Assembly: GCA_027064085.1 (NCBI GenBank)
Contig: JAMOQH010000141.1
Coordinates: 23,429-87,428, forward strand
DNA: 64,000 nucleotides
From: a bacterium
GTDB taxonomy: Bacteria > UBP6 > JAFGXH01
Direction of reading: 5' to 3'
Below the pieces are notes generated by a model that saw nothing but the letters and a program-made list of their open reading frames with translations, ran no database searches and was not told where the DNA came from. The position numbers and the translations under genes are program-made. This document shows positions 27,414 through 36,806 of this stretch, piece after piece. Numbering within the stretch: position 1 is the first letter of the stretch; the number at the start of each line of letters is the position of its first letter.

Positions 27414-29402
27414 ATGGAAAATAAAAAGGTATTAATTAATAAATATGAAATTATTAAAGAACTTGGTCGTGGTGGAATGGCAATTGTTTATTTAGCCGTA
27501 GATAAACAATTAAAAAGAGAAGTTGCTGTAAAAATGTTGCATCCACACATGAATGAAAGTGAACACATTATCAGGTTTGAAAGAGAAGCTGTTGTGCTTG
27601 CTACTTTATCCCATACAAATATTGTTAATATCTATGAATTTTTTGAATTTGAGGGAAACTATTATATTATTTATGAATATGTAAATGGAGAAACTCTAGG
27701 AAACTTTCTCGAATATCACAGAATAAGATATCCTATTATTTCTCTAATGATAGCATATGAAATAATTGAAGCTATTGAATATATACATAAAAACGGAGTT
27801 ATTCATAGGGATATAAAACCTGATAATATAATGATTTCCAGAAATGGTACTGTTAAGGTAATGGATTTTGGTATAGCAAAAGTTTTATCAAATACAACCG
27901 TTACAGATGCTGGTTCTCTACTTGGATCTCCAGCATATATGTCACCAGAACAAGTTATGGGAGAAGAAATTACATTTAAATCTGATATATTTTCTATTGG
28001 TGTATTAATTTATAAATTAATAACGAATGTATCTCCATTTGCATCTTCTTCAACTGCATCAACATTAAAAAATGTTTTAAATTCCAGCTATCCAAGAATT
28101 TCCCATCCTTTGGTTGATAAGGGAATGGAAAGGATTATTGAGTTTTGCCTAAATAAGGACCCCAAAAAGAGAATTAATGATTTAACTGCTTTAAAACTAA
28201 TTATAAAAGAAAAAATTGCTAACGAAGGAAAAGAACCTCCCTTCAAGGAAGAACTATCAGTTTTTTTTAAAAATCCCGATGTTTATCAAATAAACTTAAA
28301 ACAAAATTTACTTGAACATTATAAAAAATATTCATATCAGCTATATAAACAAAAAAATATATTAAAATCTCTTAATTACTGTGGTAAAGCTCTTGAACTA
28401 GCTCCCAAAGATCCACAGTTAAGAGTTTTAAGTAATAAATTAAAGATTTTTAATAATGGAAAACGATTAAGAATAATTATTTCATTTTTTATAATACTGA
28501 CACTAATGTTAATACTATTTTTTAATATTATATTTATTAAACAAAGTAAAATTTCCTACCAATATAAATTAAATACATTTGACTATACCTATTTATCATT
28601 AATTTCTAAAAATAAATTTCTAAATAAATTTTTAGATTATGATAATTCATATTTACAACAAATAATAAATAACCCAAAAAACATAATAGAAATAAATACT
28701 AAGTTTAATGATAAAAAGATTAAAGTAAATACCAAAGATAAATTAATAAATTATTCTTCTATAAACAAGAATAAAAATAAAAGGGTAAACCCTATTTCTA
28801 TAAATAACACTAAAAATAAAATGCTAACATCTACGGCGATAAACAAAAATAAGAATAAATCATTAATAATAAAGAAAGTTGCAATTACTCCTAAGAAAAT
28901 AAAATATGGGGAATTACAATATTGCTTTAGACCTTATGCCAAAGTTATCATTGACGATAAGATATACTCTAATAGTTGTATTACAAACAAAATTAAAATT
29001 CCTTATGGAAAACATAAAATTATTGCAAAATACCCCTACTCAAATGATTACAAAGGAATTATTACTATAGATGATAAACATAAAAATACAAAAATAAGAT
29101 ATAATTTTAATCATAATAGTAAAATTTATTTAAATTTAAAATCAGTTGCCTCAATTATAGTTTCATTAAAAAATGAATATGGTAAATATATAAACATAAA
29201 TACATTAAATGGTAAAAGAGTCTTGTTTAAAAATAGGAAACTAAGAGAAGTTAAATATTTTTTTGTTAAACCAGGAAGATATTATATGGATATAACAAAT
29301 GGAGACTTATACTATAATAATTTATTGTTAGATATTACTCAAAAAAGGAATTATATAATAAATATGGATTTAGAAAATGATAAAAATATTAAAATACAGT
29401 AG
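27414..29402 (+). CDS. Membrane-anchored Hanks-type Ser/Thr protein kinase
   Basis: A 662-residue receptor-like kinase. The N-terminal kinase domain (residues 10-270) is complete: glycine loop GRGGMAIVY, ATP-binding K40 in VAVKML, catalytic D133 in HRDIKPDNIM, DFG in MDFGIAKV, and SPAYMSPEQ. A TPR-like helix pair follows, then one membrane helix (about 350-372). The outer part has a long Asn/Lys/Ile-rich linker and a beta domain with YGKHKIIAKYP and VKPGRYYMDI, like PEGA carbohydrate- or envelope-associated domains. It probably senses envelope state. The 3' end overlaps the next lipoprotein gene by 26 bp, so their products probably work together. Confidence 0.88.
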   Translation: MENKKVLINKYEIIKELGRGGMAIVYLAVDKQLKREVAVKMLHPHMNESEHIIRFEREAVVLATLSHTNIVNIYEFFEFEGNYYIIYEYVNGETLGNFLEYHRIRYPIISLMIAYEIIEAIEYIHKNGVIHRDIKPDNIMISRNGTVKVMDFGIAKVLSNTTVTDAGSLLGSPAYMSPEQVMGEEITFKSDIFSIGVLIYKLITNVSPFASSSTASTLKNVLNSSYPRISHPLVDKGMERIIEFCLNKDPKKRINDLTALKLIIKEKIANEGKEPPFKEELSVFFKNPDVYQINLKQNLLEHYKKYSYQLYKQKNILKSLNYCGKALELAPKDPQLRVLSNKLKIFNNGKRLRIIISFFIILTLMLILFFNIIFIKQSKISYQYKLNTFDYTYLSLISKNKFLNKFLDYDNSYLQQIINNPKNIIEINTKFNDKKIKVNTKDKLINYSSINKNKNKRVNPISINNTKNKMLTSTAINKNKNKSLIIKKVAITPKKIKYGELQYCFRPYAKVIIDDKIYSNSCITNKIKIPYGKHKIIAKYPYSNDYKGIITIDDKHKNTKIRYNFNHNSKIYLNLKSVASIIVSLKNEYGKYININTLNGKRVLFKNRKLREVKYFFVKPGRYYMDITNGDLYYNNLLLDITQKRNYIINMDLENDKNIKIQ

Positions 29403-30336
29403 TTTATTAATCGTATTCTTTTTTACAGGCTGTTTATTCACAGAACCTATAAATGAGAAAGTAAATTCTAATTTTAGTTATTCTGGAGATTTTTTAGTGA
29501 ATACCCCGGTATCTTTACAATATAAAGATATAGATGAAAAAACTTCTGACATGGTTTTAACATGGCAAATTGAAGAAGTTCCTCCTTATTCTGTTATGGA
29601 AGAAAATTCTTTTTTACCAAGTAATGATATAAATAGAAGAGTTTTTATACCTGATATACCTGGTATCTACACTGTTTCCTTAAGTGTAGAGGATAAATAT
29701 CATGCTAAAAGTATAACTAGAAAAACAATACAAATAAAAAATAATTTACCTATTGCGGTAATAAAATCATTAAATAATAATAATTTTATTACTGATAAAG
29801 AAATATTTTTTGATGCTTCAGATTCTTATGATATAGATTATAATAAAATCACTTCTTTTAGTTGGAGTATTATATCAGCACCTAAAGGTAGTAATGTATT
29901 ATATGAAACATCTAATGATGAAGATTTTAGTATAAAACCTGATATATATGGCGATTATACTATCAAGCTAGTAATTAAAGATATAAATGAAGATGAAAAC
30001 TATACAACATATTCATTTCATGTTTACAAGGCTACAAATCCTAAGATATTAAAAACCTCTCCTGATAGTAGCATTGCTTTAATTCCAATAAAAGAAACTT
30101 TATCACAAGAAATATATGCTATAGTAACTGATGACATAACAGCTAGTTCAAAATTAAATTATTTTTGGAGCATATCAATAAATAATGAGGATTTTTTTAA
30201 TATATCAAATACTAATAGGCTAGTTTTAAATGGAAATCTTTATGGAATAGGAGATTTAATTTTAATAAAGCTTAGAGTGGTAAATTCAGCTAATAATTAT
30301 GCAGAAGTGTTATGGAGGTTTGTAATAATAGAATGA
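29377..30336 (+). CDS. Lipoprotein with PKD-like beta-sandwich domains
   Basis: A 319-residue protein with a lipoprotein signal (MIKILKYSSLLIVFFFTGC). It contains two to three immunoglobulin-like PKD modules, visible as DIPGIYTVSLSVEDKYHA followed by KSITRKTIQI, then FDASDSYDIDYNKITSFSWSI and DIYGDYTIKLVIKD. PKD modules mediate protein or polysaccharide contacts at the cell surface. It is translationally coupled to the kinase upstream and to the exported protein downstream. Confidence 0.75.
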   Translation: MIKILKYSSLLIVFFFTGCLFTEPINEKVNSNFSYSGDFLVNTPVSLQYKDIDEKTSDMVLTWQIEEVPPYSVMEENSFLPSNDINRRVFIPDIPGIYTVSLSVEDKYHAKSITRKTIQIKNNLPIAVIKSLNNNNFITDKEIFFDASDSYDIDYNKITSFSWSIISAPKGSNVLYETSNDEDFSIKPDIYGDYTIKLVIKDINEDENYTTYSFHVYKATNPKILKTSPDSSIALIPIKETLSQEIYAIVTDDITASSKLNYFWSISINNEDFFNISNTNRLVLNGNLYGIGDLILIKLRVVNSANNYAEVLWRFVIIE

Positions 30337-31781
30337 AAATTATTTTAGGCTTATTGATACTATTAATGTCAGTAAATATAAGTAGTAATAACTTTATAAA
30401 GCTAAATGAAGCTGTTGATATTAATGTTTGTAAAAATTATCCAACAAATAAATTATATAAATGGAAATTTACTGAAAAACCTATAAGCTCTACTTTAAAA
30501 GATAATGATATAAACAGAAATAATTGCTTTATATTTTTTACACCTGATAAAAAGGGACACTATCAAATCAAATTAGAAGTAGATAAATTTAATGAATTAT
30601 TTAATTTTGAAGTACTTGAATCATTAGAAAAAACAACAATTGATATTTCTTATTATACTAAGAATAATTATTATTATAATTCATTAGAATACTATAAGTA
30701 TTATGATAACAATGATATTACTTTTGAAATTAATAAAAAAATAGAAAAATTTAATTTTAATATTAAAGGAATTGCATTAATTAAAGATTTAGGAACTAAT
30801 AAAACTTTTATAATAAATACCAATAAAAGTAATTATTTAAAATTTGGTCAATTATATAAAATAACCTTTTTCCCCGATAATTATCAAAAAAAAGAAATAA
30901 TAATTAACACTAAAGATTTTGATAATAATATTGATTTAATCCCTTTAACAACAAAACTAAATTTAGAAATAATAAATTCTGAAAATAAAAAGATTATAGG
31001 AACAACATCAATCTACTACAACGAAGTAACTGTTAGTAAATTTTTATCTTATAATATATTTATAAATGATCCAAATCAGATATTATTTTCACCAATAAAA
31101 ACAATAAATAACTATCCATCCATTATCTATAACTATAATAGCAATATTCATAATTTAAAATATGATAATATAGAGTTTCATAAACTTAAAATACATTTAG
31201 AAAATATACAAGAACCTGAATTTATAACAATAAAAATTAAATCCTTGTTATTGGATAAATGTTTAATAAATAATTTAAATGCTCAATGTATATATCAGAG
31301 AGCATTTATTTTAAATAAAAACAAAGAAATTCTATTACCATCGGGAAAGTATGAAATAACTGTTTACAAAAAAGGCTTTAAGAATATAGTTAAAACAATT
31401 GATTTTAATAATGATTCTGACTTTACAATAAATAATTTTTTGGAAAATAATATGGTAAAAGTTAGCTTCCCAGAAAATGTAATATCCATATCCCTTAGCG
31501 ATAAAGAAAATAATAATTACCATTTTAAAATTGATGACACTATAAAAGAATTATATATCCCAATTGGGATATATAATGTTTCATTATTTACTTATAATGG
31601 AATATTTAATATTAAATTACTAGAAATTAATGATGACACTAAAATAGAATATAATTGGAGAAAAATAAATATAAATATAAAAGAAAATAGTAAAATAATA
31701 TATGGAGGGATTATTCTTATTGAAAATAAAAACTATATCTTCAATAACGGAAATTTGCATGAATTTTATATTAACAAATAA
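30333..31781 (+). CDS. Exported PEGA-like beta-domain protein of unknown function
   Basis: A 482-residue Asn/Ile/Lys-rich protein with a signal peptide (MKIILGLLILLMSVNISS). The sequence reads as a series of beta modules (for example LPSGKYEITVYKKGFKNIVKTI, IPIGIYNVSLFTYNG) typical of PEGA-type repeats, matching the outer part of the kinase two genes upstream. The ATG at 30333 overlaps the preceding stop as ATGA; an in-frame ATG seven codons earlier would spoil the signal peptide. Probably an envelope partner of the kinase; exact role unknown. Confidence 0.65.
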   Translation: MKIILGLLILLMSVNISSNNFIKLNEAVDINVCKNYPTNKLYKWKFTEKPISSTLKDNDINRNNCFIFFTPDKKGHYQIKLEVDKFNELFNFEVLESLEKTTIDISYYTKNNYYYNSLEYYKYYDNNDITFEINKKIEKFNFNIKGIALIKDLGTNKTFIINTNKSNYLKFGQLYKITFFPDNYQKKEIIINTKDFDNNIDLIPLTTKLNLEIINSENKKIIGTTSIYYNEVTVSKFLSYNIFINDPNQILFSPIKTINNYPSIIYNYNSNIHNLKYDNIEFHKLKIHLENIQEPEFITIKIKSLLLDKCLINNLNAQCIYQRAFILNKNKEILLPSGKYEITVYKKGFKNIVKTIDFNNDSDFTINNFLENNMVKVSFPENVISISLSDKENNNYHFKIDDTIKELYIPIGIYNVSLFTYNGIFNIKLLEINDDTKIEYNWRKININIKENSKIIYGGIILIENKNYIFNNGNLHEFYINK

Positions 31782-31802
31782 AAATAACTTAATGGAGAAA
31801 AT

Positions 31803-32546
31803 ATGACAGCTAAAGAAATATTTGATATTTTATCTAAAGAAGTTGGTATCATACCCGAAAAAGAAGAAGATGCACAAGAATGGTTTAAAAATGCTTACAA
31901 ACAAGGAAATGAAACCGTTCAAAAAGCTCTTCTTGAATTATTAACTTACGATGTTATTAGGCCAATAAATGACGATGAAAAGATTATGTGGCTTTTTAGA
32001 ACTGTTTTTCATGGAAAGCAAGAAAGCAAGAAAGAACTAAGAAGAATGTATTACGAAGGACACGGAGAAGAGACAACTAAAAAAGAAATAGTAGATTTTC
32101 TTAATAAAGAAGCCACAAATAATGACTTAGAATCAATAATATTTATGGGACATATTCATCATGGTGGTTTTGGTGTTGAAAAAAATATAGATATTGCTCA
32201 TCACTGGTATCATAAAGCTGCAAAAAAAGGAGATGCCGGAGCCCAAATAGCTGTTGCAGATTATCATTTTAACAAAAAAGAATACAATGATGCCTATAAT
32301 TGGTATCATAAAGCCGCAGAGCAAAATAAAAGAACTGCATACATAAGACTTAGCATGATGTATAAACTAGGGCTTGGAACAGAAGTAAATCATGAAAAAT
32401 CATATTTTTACAGAAATAAAATAAAAGAAGAACTAAACCTAAAAAGAAAGCAAGAAGCTAAAAGGAAACCTATAGCTTATCCTAGTACAAAAAGTAAAAT
32501 AAGAACTTATAAACCAAAATCTAAGAAAAAACATGAAAAAAGGTAA
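31803..32546 (+). CDS. Sel1-like repeat protein
   Basis: A 247-residue soluble protein with Sel1-type alpha-helical repeats, seen as SIIFMGHIHHGGFGVEKNIDIAHHWYHKAAKKGDAGAQIAVADYHF and a second KEYNDAYNWYHKAAEQNKRTAYIRLSMMYKLG. Sel1 repeats are scaffolds for protein complexes and signalling. The C-terminus is strongly basic. GGAG precedes the ATG, and the end overlaps the histidine kinase gene by 14 bp, suggesting an adaptor for that kinase or the Ser/Thr kinase upstream. Confidence 0.8.
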   Translation: MTAKEIFDILSKEVGIIPEKEEDAQEWFKNAYKQGNETVQKALLELLTYDVIRPINDDEKIMWLFRTVFHGKQESKKELRRMYYEGHGEETTKKEIVDFLNKEATNNDLESIIFMGHIHHGGFGVEKNIDIAHHWYHKAAKKGDAGAQIAVADYHFNKKEYNDAYNWYHKAAEQNKRTAYIRLSMMYKLGLGTEVNHEKSYFYRNKIKEELNLKRKQEAKRKPIAYPSTKSKIRTYKPKSKKKHEKR

Positions 32547-34089
32547 TATCTTCTTAAAAGTAATAATTGGATTTTCAATTATCATTATTATATTTATTTT
32601 TTCAACTCTTTATATAAATATTGAATTAAAATATGTAAATAAAAAACTTACTCTTTTAAATAAAGGTTATGTTTTATTTATAAGAAATTTATCTAAAATT
32701 CAAATCACTTTAAATAATGATAAAAAAATACTAGAAAAAATTATGAAAGATGAAAAAATAAAAAAGAATTTTAAATTATTTATTCTAAATAGATATAAAA
32801 ACCACCCTATTGATAAAATTTTTACAAAATCATTATTTGAAATTAATAGCTTATTGAAAAATAATTCATTCTATGATGGTAAAAAATTTTATAATTTTGC
32901 TAAAATAGAGTTAAATATCTTAAAAGGATATTATTCTGAAAATGTTAGTGCTTGTAGCAAGTATATTAATAACAAGGCAGATAAAAAGGATTGTCAAAAT
33001 TCAATAAATAGGCTTATTGTTCGTATCAGATATTTAAATACGGTTACAGATAAAAAATTATCAGAACTATCTTTAAATATAGAAGATATTTTAGAAAAAA
33101 TAACTATTTATAACTTTATATTTATTGGACTTTCTGCAATTATCATTATTATTATTTTAATTTTTTTAATTATGCTGATTGCTCCAATTAAAAATCTCAT
33201 AAATGCCATTTCATTTATAAAAAAAGGAGATTACTCACATAGAGTAGAAATGAAAAGTAGTGGAGAAATTGGTGTTTTAGTTGATTCATTTAATGATATG
33301 ATTTCAACTTTACAACAAAGAGACGAGCAAATTAAAGCCCAACAAAAATCACTTGAAGAGCATCATAAAAATGAAATAAAAATTAAAAATAAACTCCTTG
33401 AAGTAGAAAGATTGGCAGCAATTGGAAAAATATCTGCACAAATTGCTCATGAAATAAGAAATCCGTTAAATTCAATAAATTTAAATACAGATATAATTGG
33501 AGATGAAATATTTGACGAAAACTTTAATCCTGATGAAATAAAACCATTATTTGACCATATTAAAATAGAAATAGAAAGATTAAATAATATAACTGAAAAG
33601 TATTTAAGATTAGCAAAAGAGCCTGATTTAAACCTAGAGGCAAATGATATAGTAAAGCTTTTAAATGATGTAATTGAATTAATGGAAATTGAATTTACAA
33701 ATAAAGAAGTTTTAATAATTAAAGACTTTAAAGTTGGATCATATATTTTAAATTTTGATAAGAATATAGTAAAATCAGTATTTATTAATATACTAAAAAA
33801 TGCACTTGAAGCAAGCTCTAAAAATGGAAAAGTAACTGTTTTTATCGATAAAACAAATAAAAATGGTGTTGAATATATAAAAATTTCAATTAAAGATACA
33901 GGAATAGGTATTTCTGACAAAGATAAGGAAAATATTTTTAATCCATTTTTTACAACAAAGAAATATGGGACAGGTATAGGCTTGTTTACTGTAAAAGAAG
34001 GTGTTTTAAGTCATAACGGAGAAATCAAATTTAATTCTAAATTTAGTAAAGGTACAGAATTTGTAATTTATTTACCTTTTACATCATGA
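32533..34089 (+). CDS. Sensor histidine kinase with HAMP domain (orphan)
   Basis: A 518-residue inner-membrane sensor. It has a first membrane helix (about 8-28), a 160-residue periplasmic sensor region of unknown fold containing two cysteines, a second helix (about 195-217), a HAMP linker, a short coiled coil, the phosphoacceptor His306 in AHEIRNPLNS, and an ATPase domain with ILKNALEAS (N box), KDTGIGIS (G1) and TGIGLFTVK (G2). No response-regulator gene is adjacent, so its partner is elsewhere. It is the last gene of the kinase/lipoprotein/Sel1 operon. Its last codons are duplicated 116 bp downstream. Confidence 0.9.
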   Translation: MKKGNIFLKVIIGFSIIIIIFIFSTLYINIELKYVNKKLTLLNKGYVLFIRNLSKIQITLNNDKKILEKIMKDEKIKKNFKLFILNRYKNHPIDKIFTKSLFEINSLLKNNSFYDGKKFYNFAKIELNILKGYYSENVSACSKYINNKADKKDCQNSINRLIVRIRYLNTVTDKKLSELSLNIEDILEKITIYNFIFIGLSAIIIIIILIFLIMLIAPIKNLINAISFIKKGDYSHRVEMKSSGEIGVLVDSFNDMISTLQQRDEQIKAQQKSLEEHHKNEIKIKNKLLEVERLAAIGKISAQIAHEIRNPLNSINLNTDIIGDEIFDENFNPDEIKPLFDHIKIEIERLNNITEKYLRLAKEPDLNLEANDIVKLLNDVIELMEIEFTNKEVLIIKDFKVGSYILNFDKNIVKSVFINILKNALEASSKNGKVTVFIDKTNKNGVEYIKISIKDTGIGISDKDKENIFNPFFTTKKYGTGIGLFTVKEGVLSHNGEIKFNSKFSKGTEFVIYLPFTS

Positions 34090-34207
34090 TACCCACCCCA
34101 TGAAGCTAAGCAACTAGCTTCTAACCCCCCCCCAAGAGGGGAATTTATTTACTTTTATCATTTGAGATTTTATCATTTATTTTCCATTTACCTTTTACAT
34201 CATGATA
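34070..34207. repeat. 22-bp perfect direct repeat flanking a palindromic element
   Basis: The last 20 coding bases of the histidine kinase gene, including its stop, plus two bases (34070-34091) are repeated exactly at 34186-34207. The 94 bp in between contain the palindromic element described separately plus AT-rich sequence. The second copy supplies the -35 of the hutH promoter. Confidence 0.9.
34088..34148 (+). repeat. Dispersed palindromic repeat, copy 1
   Basis: A 61-bp element reading GATACCCACC, then the perfect stem-loop GAAGCTA-AGCAAC-TAGCTTC, then a C9 tract and CCAAGAGGGGAATTTA. A second copy (reverse orientation) is at 62959-63020, with the same ends and the same AGCAAC loop but a partly different stem. 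The nested palindrome architecture is like small REP-type elements found in intergenic regions. Confidence 0.8.
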
Positions 34208-34222
34208 AAAATATGTTATAAA
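34194..34222 (+). promoter_or_regulatory. Promoter of hutH
   Basis: TTTACA (34194-34199) and TATAAA (34217-34222) at 17-bp spacing, 27 bp before the start codon. The -35 hexamer is inside the duplicated 22-bp sequence derived from the end of the histidine kinase gene. Confidence 0.6.
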
Positions 34223-34248
34223 AAAATGTTCTTTTTTTAGGAGTTCTT

Positions 34249-35772
34249 ATGGTCGTTTTAAGTAGTAAAAATATGACATTTAATGAATTTATTAATGTAG
34301 CTATTAATAAAGAAAAGCTTAGTTTATCTCAAGAATTAAAGGAGAAAATTAAAAAAGCAAGAGATTTAGTTGAAGAATTAGATAAGGGAGATACTCCTAT
34401 TTATGGAATAAATACTGGTTTTGGATTTTTGGCTGGAAAAAAGATAGATAAATCGCAAATAGAACAGTTACAATTTAATTTAATTCGTTCTCATTGCACT
34501 GCAGTTGGAGAACCTTATAGTGAAGAAGTCACCCGTGGAATAATGCTTCTTAGGGCAAGAGTCATGAGTCAAGGATATTCGGGTATAAGAGCAGAAGTAA
34601 TAGAATTTCTAATCGATTTATTAAATAAAAATATTCTTCCTGTTATACCCTCTCAAGGTAGTGTTGGAGCAAGTGGAGATTTAGCTCCATTAGCACACTT
34701 AGCTATTACTTTGTTGGGAGAAGGAGAAGTTTTTTATAATGGTAAAATTGAAAAAACTAGCAATGTTTTTAAAAAGGAAAATCTTACTCCTATTAAGTTG
34801 CATTCAAAAGAAGGGCTTGTTTTAATAAATGGAACTCAGGCAATGACAGCAAATGGCCTTATTCAGTTATACAGGGCAAAAAATATTTTAAAATCCTCAG
34901 ATATCATTGTTTCTATTAGTTTAGATGCCTTAAAAGGTACAGTAAAAGCATTTGACGAAAAGATTTCTCTTATTAGGCCACATAAAGGGCAAATAGATAC
35001 TGCAAAAAATGTTAGAAATATGCTTAAAGGAAGCGAGATATTAGTTTCACACGATGGCTGCGGAAAAGTTCAAGATGCATATTCTTTAAGATGTGTTCCA
35101 CAAGTGCACGGCTCTATCAAAGATGTAATTAATTATGTTGAAAAAACTCTATTTACAGAAATGAATTCTGTTACAGATAATCCTCTTGTTTTTCCAAATG
35201 AAAAAGAAATTATATCAGGGGGTAATTTTCATGGAGAACCTATAGCATTTGCTATGGATTTTTTAGGTATTGCAATTAGTGAAATTGCATCTATTTCAGA
35301 AAGAAGAATTGAACAAATGGTTAATCCAAATTCTAATGATCATTTACCAGCATTTTTAATAAAAGATGAGGGACTTAACTCAGGTTTTATGATTGCTCAT
35401 GTTACAGCAGCATCGTTAACATCAGAAAACAAAATATATGCCCATCCAAGCTCTGTTGATTCTATACCAACTTCAGCAAATAAGGAAGACCATGTTTCTA
35501 TGGGAACTATAGGCTCAAATAAAGCTGCAAAAATAATAGATAATGTAGAAAAAGTTATTGCGATTGAATATATGGTTGCATCTCAAGCTTTAGACTTTAG
35601 AAAGCCTTTAAAATCTAGTATTGCAGTAGAAAAGGCTGTTTCTATTTTAAGAGAAAATGTTCCATTTTTAACAAAAGATGAGTACTTAAAACCATATATA
35701 GAAACTGCTATTGATATAGTTAGTAGTGGTAAATTAGTAAAAGAAATTAGTAAAATTATAGATTTAAGCTAG
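34249..35772 (+). CDS. hutH: Histidine ammonia-lyase
   Basis: HutH deaminates histidine to urocanate, the first step of histidine catabolism. The 507-residue protein has the full family length, the MIO-forming triad Ala141-Ser142-Gly143 in GSVGASGDLAPLAH, the YGINTGFG loop near residue 53, NGTQAM, and SVTDNPLVF with GGNFHGEP. The alternatives, phenylalanine/tyrosine ammonia-lyase, differ mainly in one active-site pair that I cannot resolve by eye; the NFHGEP context favours histidine. AGGAG precedes the ATG. No hutU, hutI or hutG is adjacent, so the rest of the pathway must be elsewhere. Confidence 0.9.
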   Translation: MVVLSSKNMTFNEFINVAINKEKLSLSQELKEKIKKARDLVEELDKGDTPIYGINTGFGFLAGKKIDKSQIEQLQFNLIRSHCTAVGEPYSEEVTRGIMLLRARVMSQGYSGIRAEVIEFLIDLLNKNILPVIPSQGSVGASGDLAPLAHLAITLLGEGEVFYNGKIEKTSNVFKKENLTPIKLHSKEGLVLINGTQAMTANGLIQLYRAKNILKSSDIIVSISLDALKGTVKAFDEKISLIRPHKGQIDTAKNVRNMLKGSEILVSHDGCGKVQDAYSLRCVPQVHGSIKDVINYVEKTLFTEMNSVTDNPLVFPNEKEIISGGNFHGEPIAFAMDFLGIAISEIASISERRIEQMVNPNSNDHLPAFLIKDEGLNSGFMIAHVTAASLTSENKIYAHPSSVDSIPTSANKEDHVSMGTIGSNKAAKIIDNVEKVIAIEYMVASQALDFRKPLKSSIAVEKAVSILRENVPFLTKDEYLKPYIETAIDIVSSGKLVKEISKIIDLS

Positions 35773-35819
35773 TTTACTCCATTTGATTCTATATTGTATT
35801 TATCATAATATTTATTTAT

Positions 35820-35906
35820 TTATTTTAGAAAGTCTCCATAAAGTGCAGTTTCAATTTCAAAATCCCTAAGATTTCCCACATACTCTTTCTCGTAATGCCT
35901 CTTACA
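35820..35906 (-). pseudogene. Possible coding remnant in frame with the last operon gene
   Basis: Immediately after the TAA of the last gene of the large minus-strand operon, the same frame stays open for 28 codons ending DFEIETALYGDFLK and a TAA. The composition is protein-like. It may be the lost C-terminus of that gene after a nonsense mutation, or a scrap of another gene. No start codon with a ribosome site is seen. The rest of the gap to hutH (35773-35819) shows nothing. Confidence 0.3.
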
Positions 35907-36791
35907 TTAAATATTATTTTTCAATAAAACATCATACTCTTTTAACTTCTTATTTAGCTTCTTTATATCATAAATAACATCATCTGCCAAATTTAATAAA
36001 TTCCTATCAAGACTCTTGCTTGTGTCCATATTATCAAGAGTTTCATTTAAGGCATTTAAAATATCAGAATTTGATTTATTATGTATTTTTGAAATCTTTA
36101 AAATTTCATTTGCATTTTCTTTTAAATTCACCACCTGCTTTTCAATATTTACAGTTATATTTTTTGAGATGTTATTTGTTTGTAAAATCAGCTTATTAAT
36201 ATCATTTTCTTTGATATTTTTTTCTATTTTTTTTAATTCTTCTATATTTTTTTTAATTTTTGATAAATTTTCATTTTCTTTTTTTAGTCTTTTCTCCACA
36301 CTGATTAATTCTTCATTTTGCTTTAAAACAGTGTTATACTTTTCAATAACATCATCAATATTTTTTTTCTTTTCAGAAATCAAAGAAATAAAATTATCAT
36401 CACTTTTATCTATTTGTGGTAATATTTTTGTAAAAAAATCAGAAATTCTTTTAGCAGAATCATATTCAAGAGTAATAACTAAGTCTTCAATATCATCAAC
36501 AGAATCAAAATCAACTTTGCAGGCAAGCTCTTCTATAAAAGTTACAAGTTTAACATAATTTTCAAATTTATCATTAGAAGTTTTTGCTTTTTTTAATTTA
36601 TCCGTTAAATTTTCAATATTTTTTATATCAGTATTTGATAAATTGCCAACAAGTATTTTTTTTTTAACACAACTGTTAGTACTTGAAGTATCCTTTCCCC
36701 TAACTTTAACATCTTTCACAACTTCTTTACTACAATTAGGACATTTATTTCCCAAATAAACAGGACTATGCCCACAATTTTTACATTTCAT
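35907..36791 (-). CDS. Zinc-ribbon plus coiled-coil protein, last gene of the large operon
   Basis: A 294-residue protein with an N-terminal zinc ribbon (Cys3, Cys6, Cys17, Cys20 in KCKNCG and KCPNC) and a long helical, coiled-coil body (for example LISVEKRLKKENENLSKI). No enzymatic motif is seen. It starts with AAGGGAAAACA before the ATG, 15 nt after the previous gene. Paired small zinc-ribbon proteins at the end of this operon may be adaptors that bind the kinase, which also carries a zinc ribbon. This is inferred from shared architecture only. The frame continues open beyond its stop for 28 codons. Confidence 0.7.
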   Translation of the reverse strand: MKCKNCGHSPVYLGNKCPNCSKEVVKDVKVRGKDTSSTNSCVKKKILVGNLSNTDIKNIENLTDKLKKAKTSNDKFENYVKLVTFIEELACKVDFDSVDDIEDLVITLEYDSAKRISDFFTKILPQIDKSDDNFISLISEKKKNIDDVIEKYNTVLKQNEELISVEKRLKKENENLSKIKKNIEELKKIEKNIKENDINKLILQTNNISKNITVNIEKQVVNLKENANEILKISKIHNKSNSDILNALNETLDNMDTSKSLDRNLLNLADDVIYDIKKLNKKLKEYDVLLKNNI

Positions 36792-36806
36792 TGTTTTCCC
36801 TTATTA

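Noticed and set aside
33447-33920. Minus-strand frame of 157 codons within the histidine kinase
   Set aside because: Antisense to conserved HisKA/HATPase sequence, low-complexity Ser/Ile/Phe composition and no ribosome site.
34125-34133. C9 tract as a phase-variation switch
   Set aside because: It lies in an intergenic repeat after the kinase stop and upstream of the hutH -35, so a slip would not shift any reading frame.
36016-36558. Plus-strand open frame of 180 codons opposite the zinc-ribbon gene
   Set aside because: It is a Phe/Ser-rich mirror of the Lys/Glu-rich coiled coil on the minus strand, with no ribosome site.
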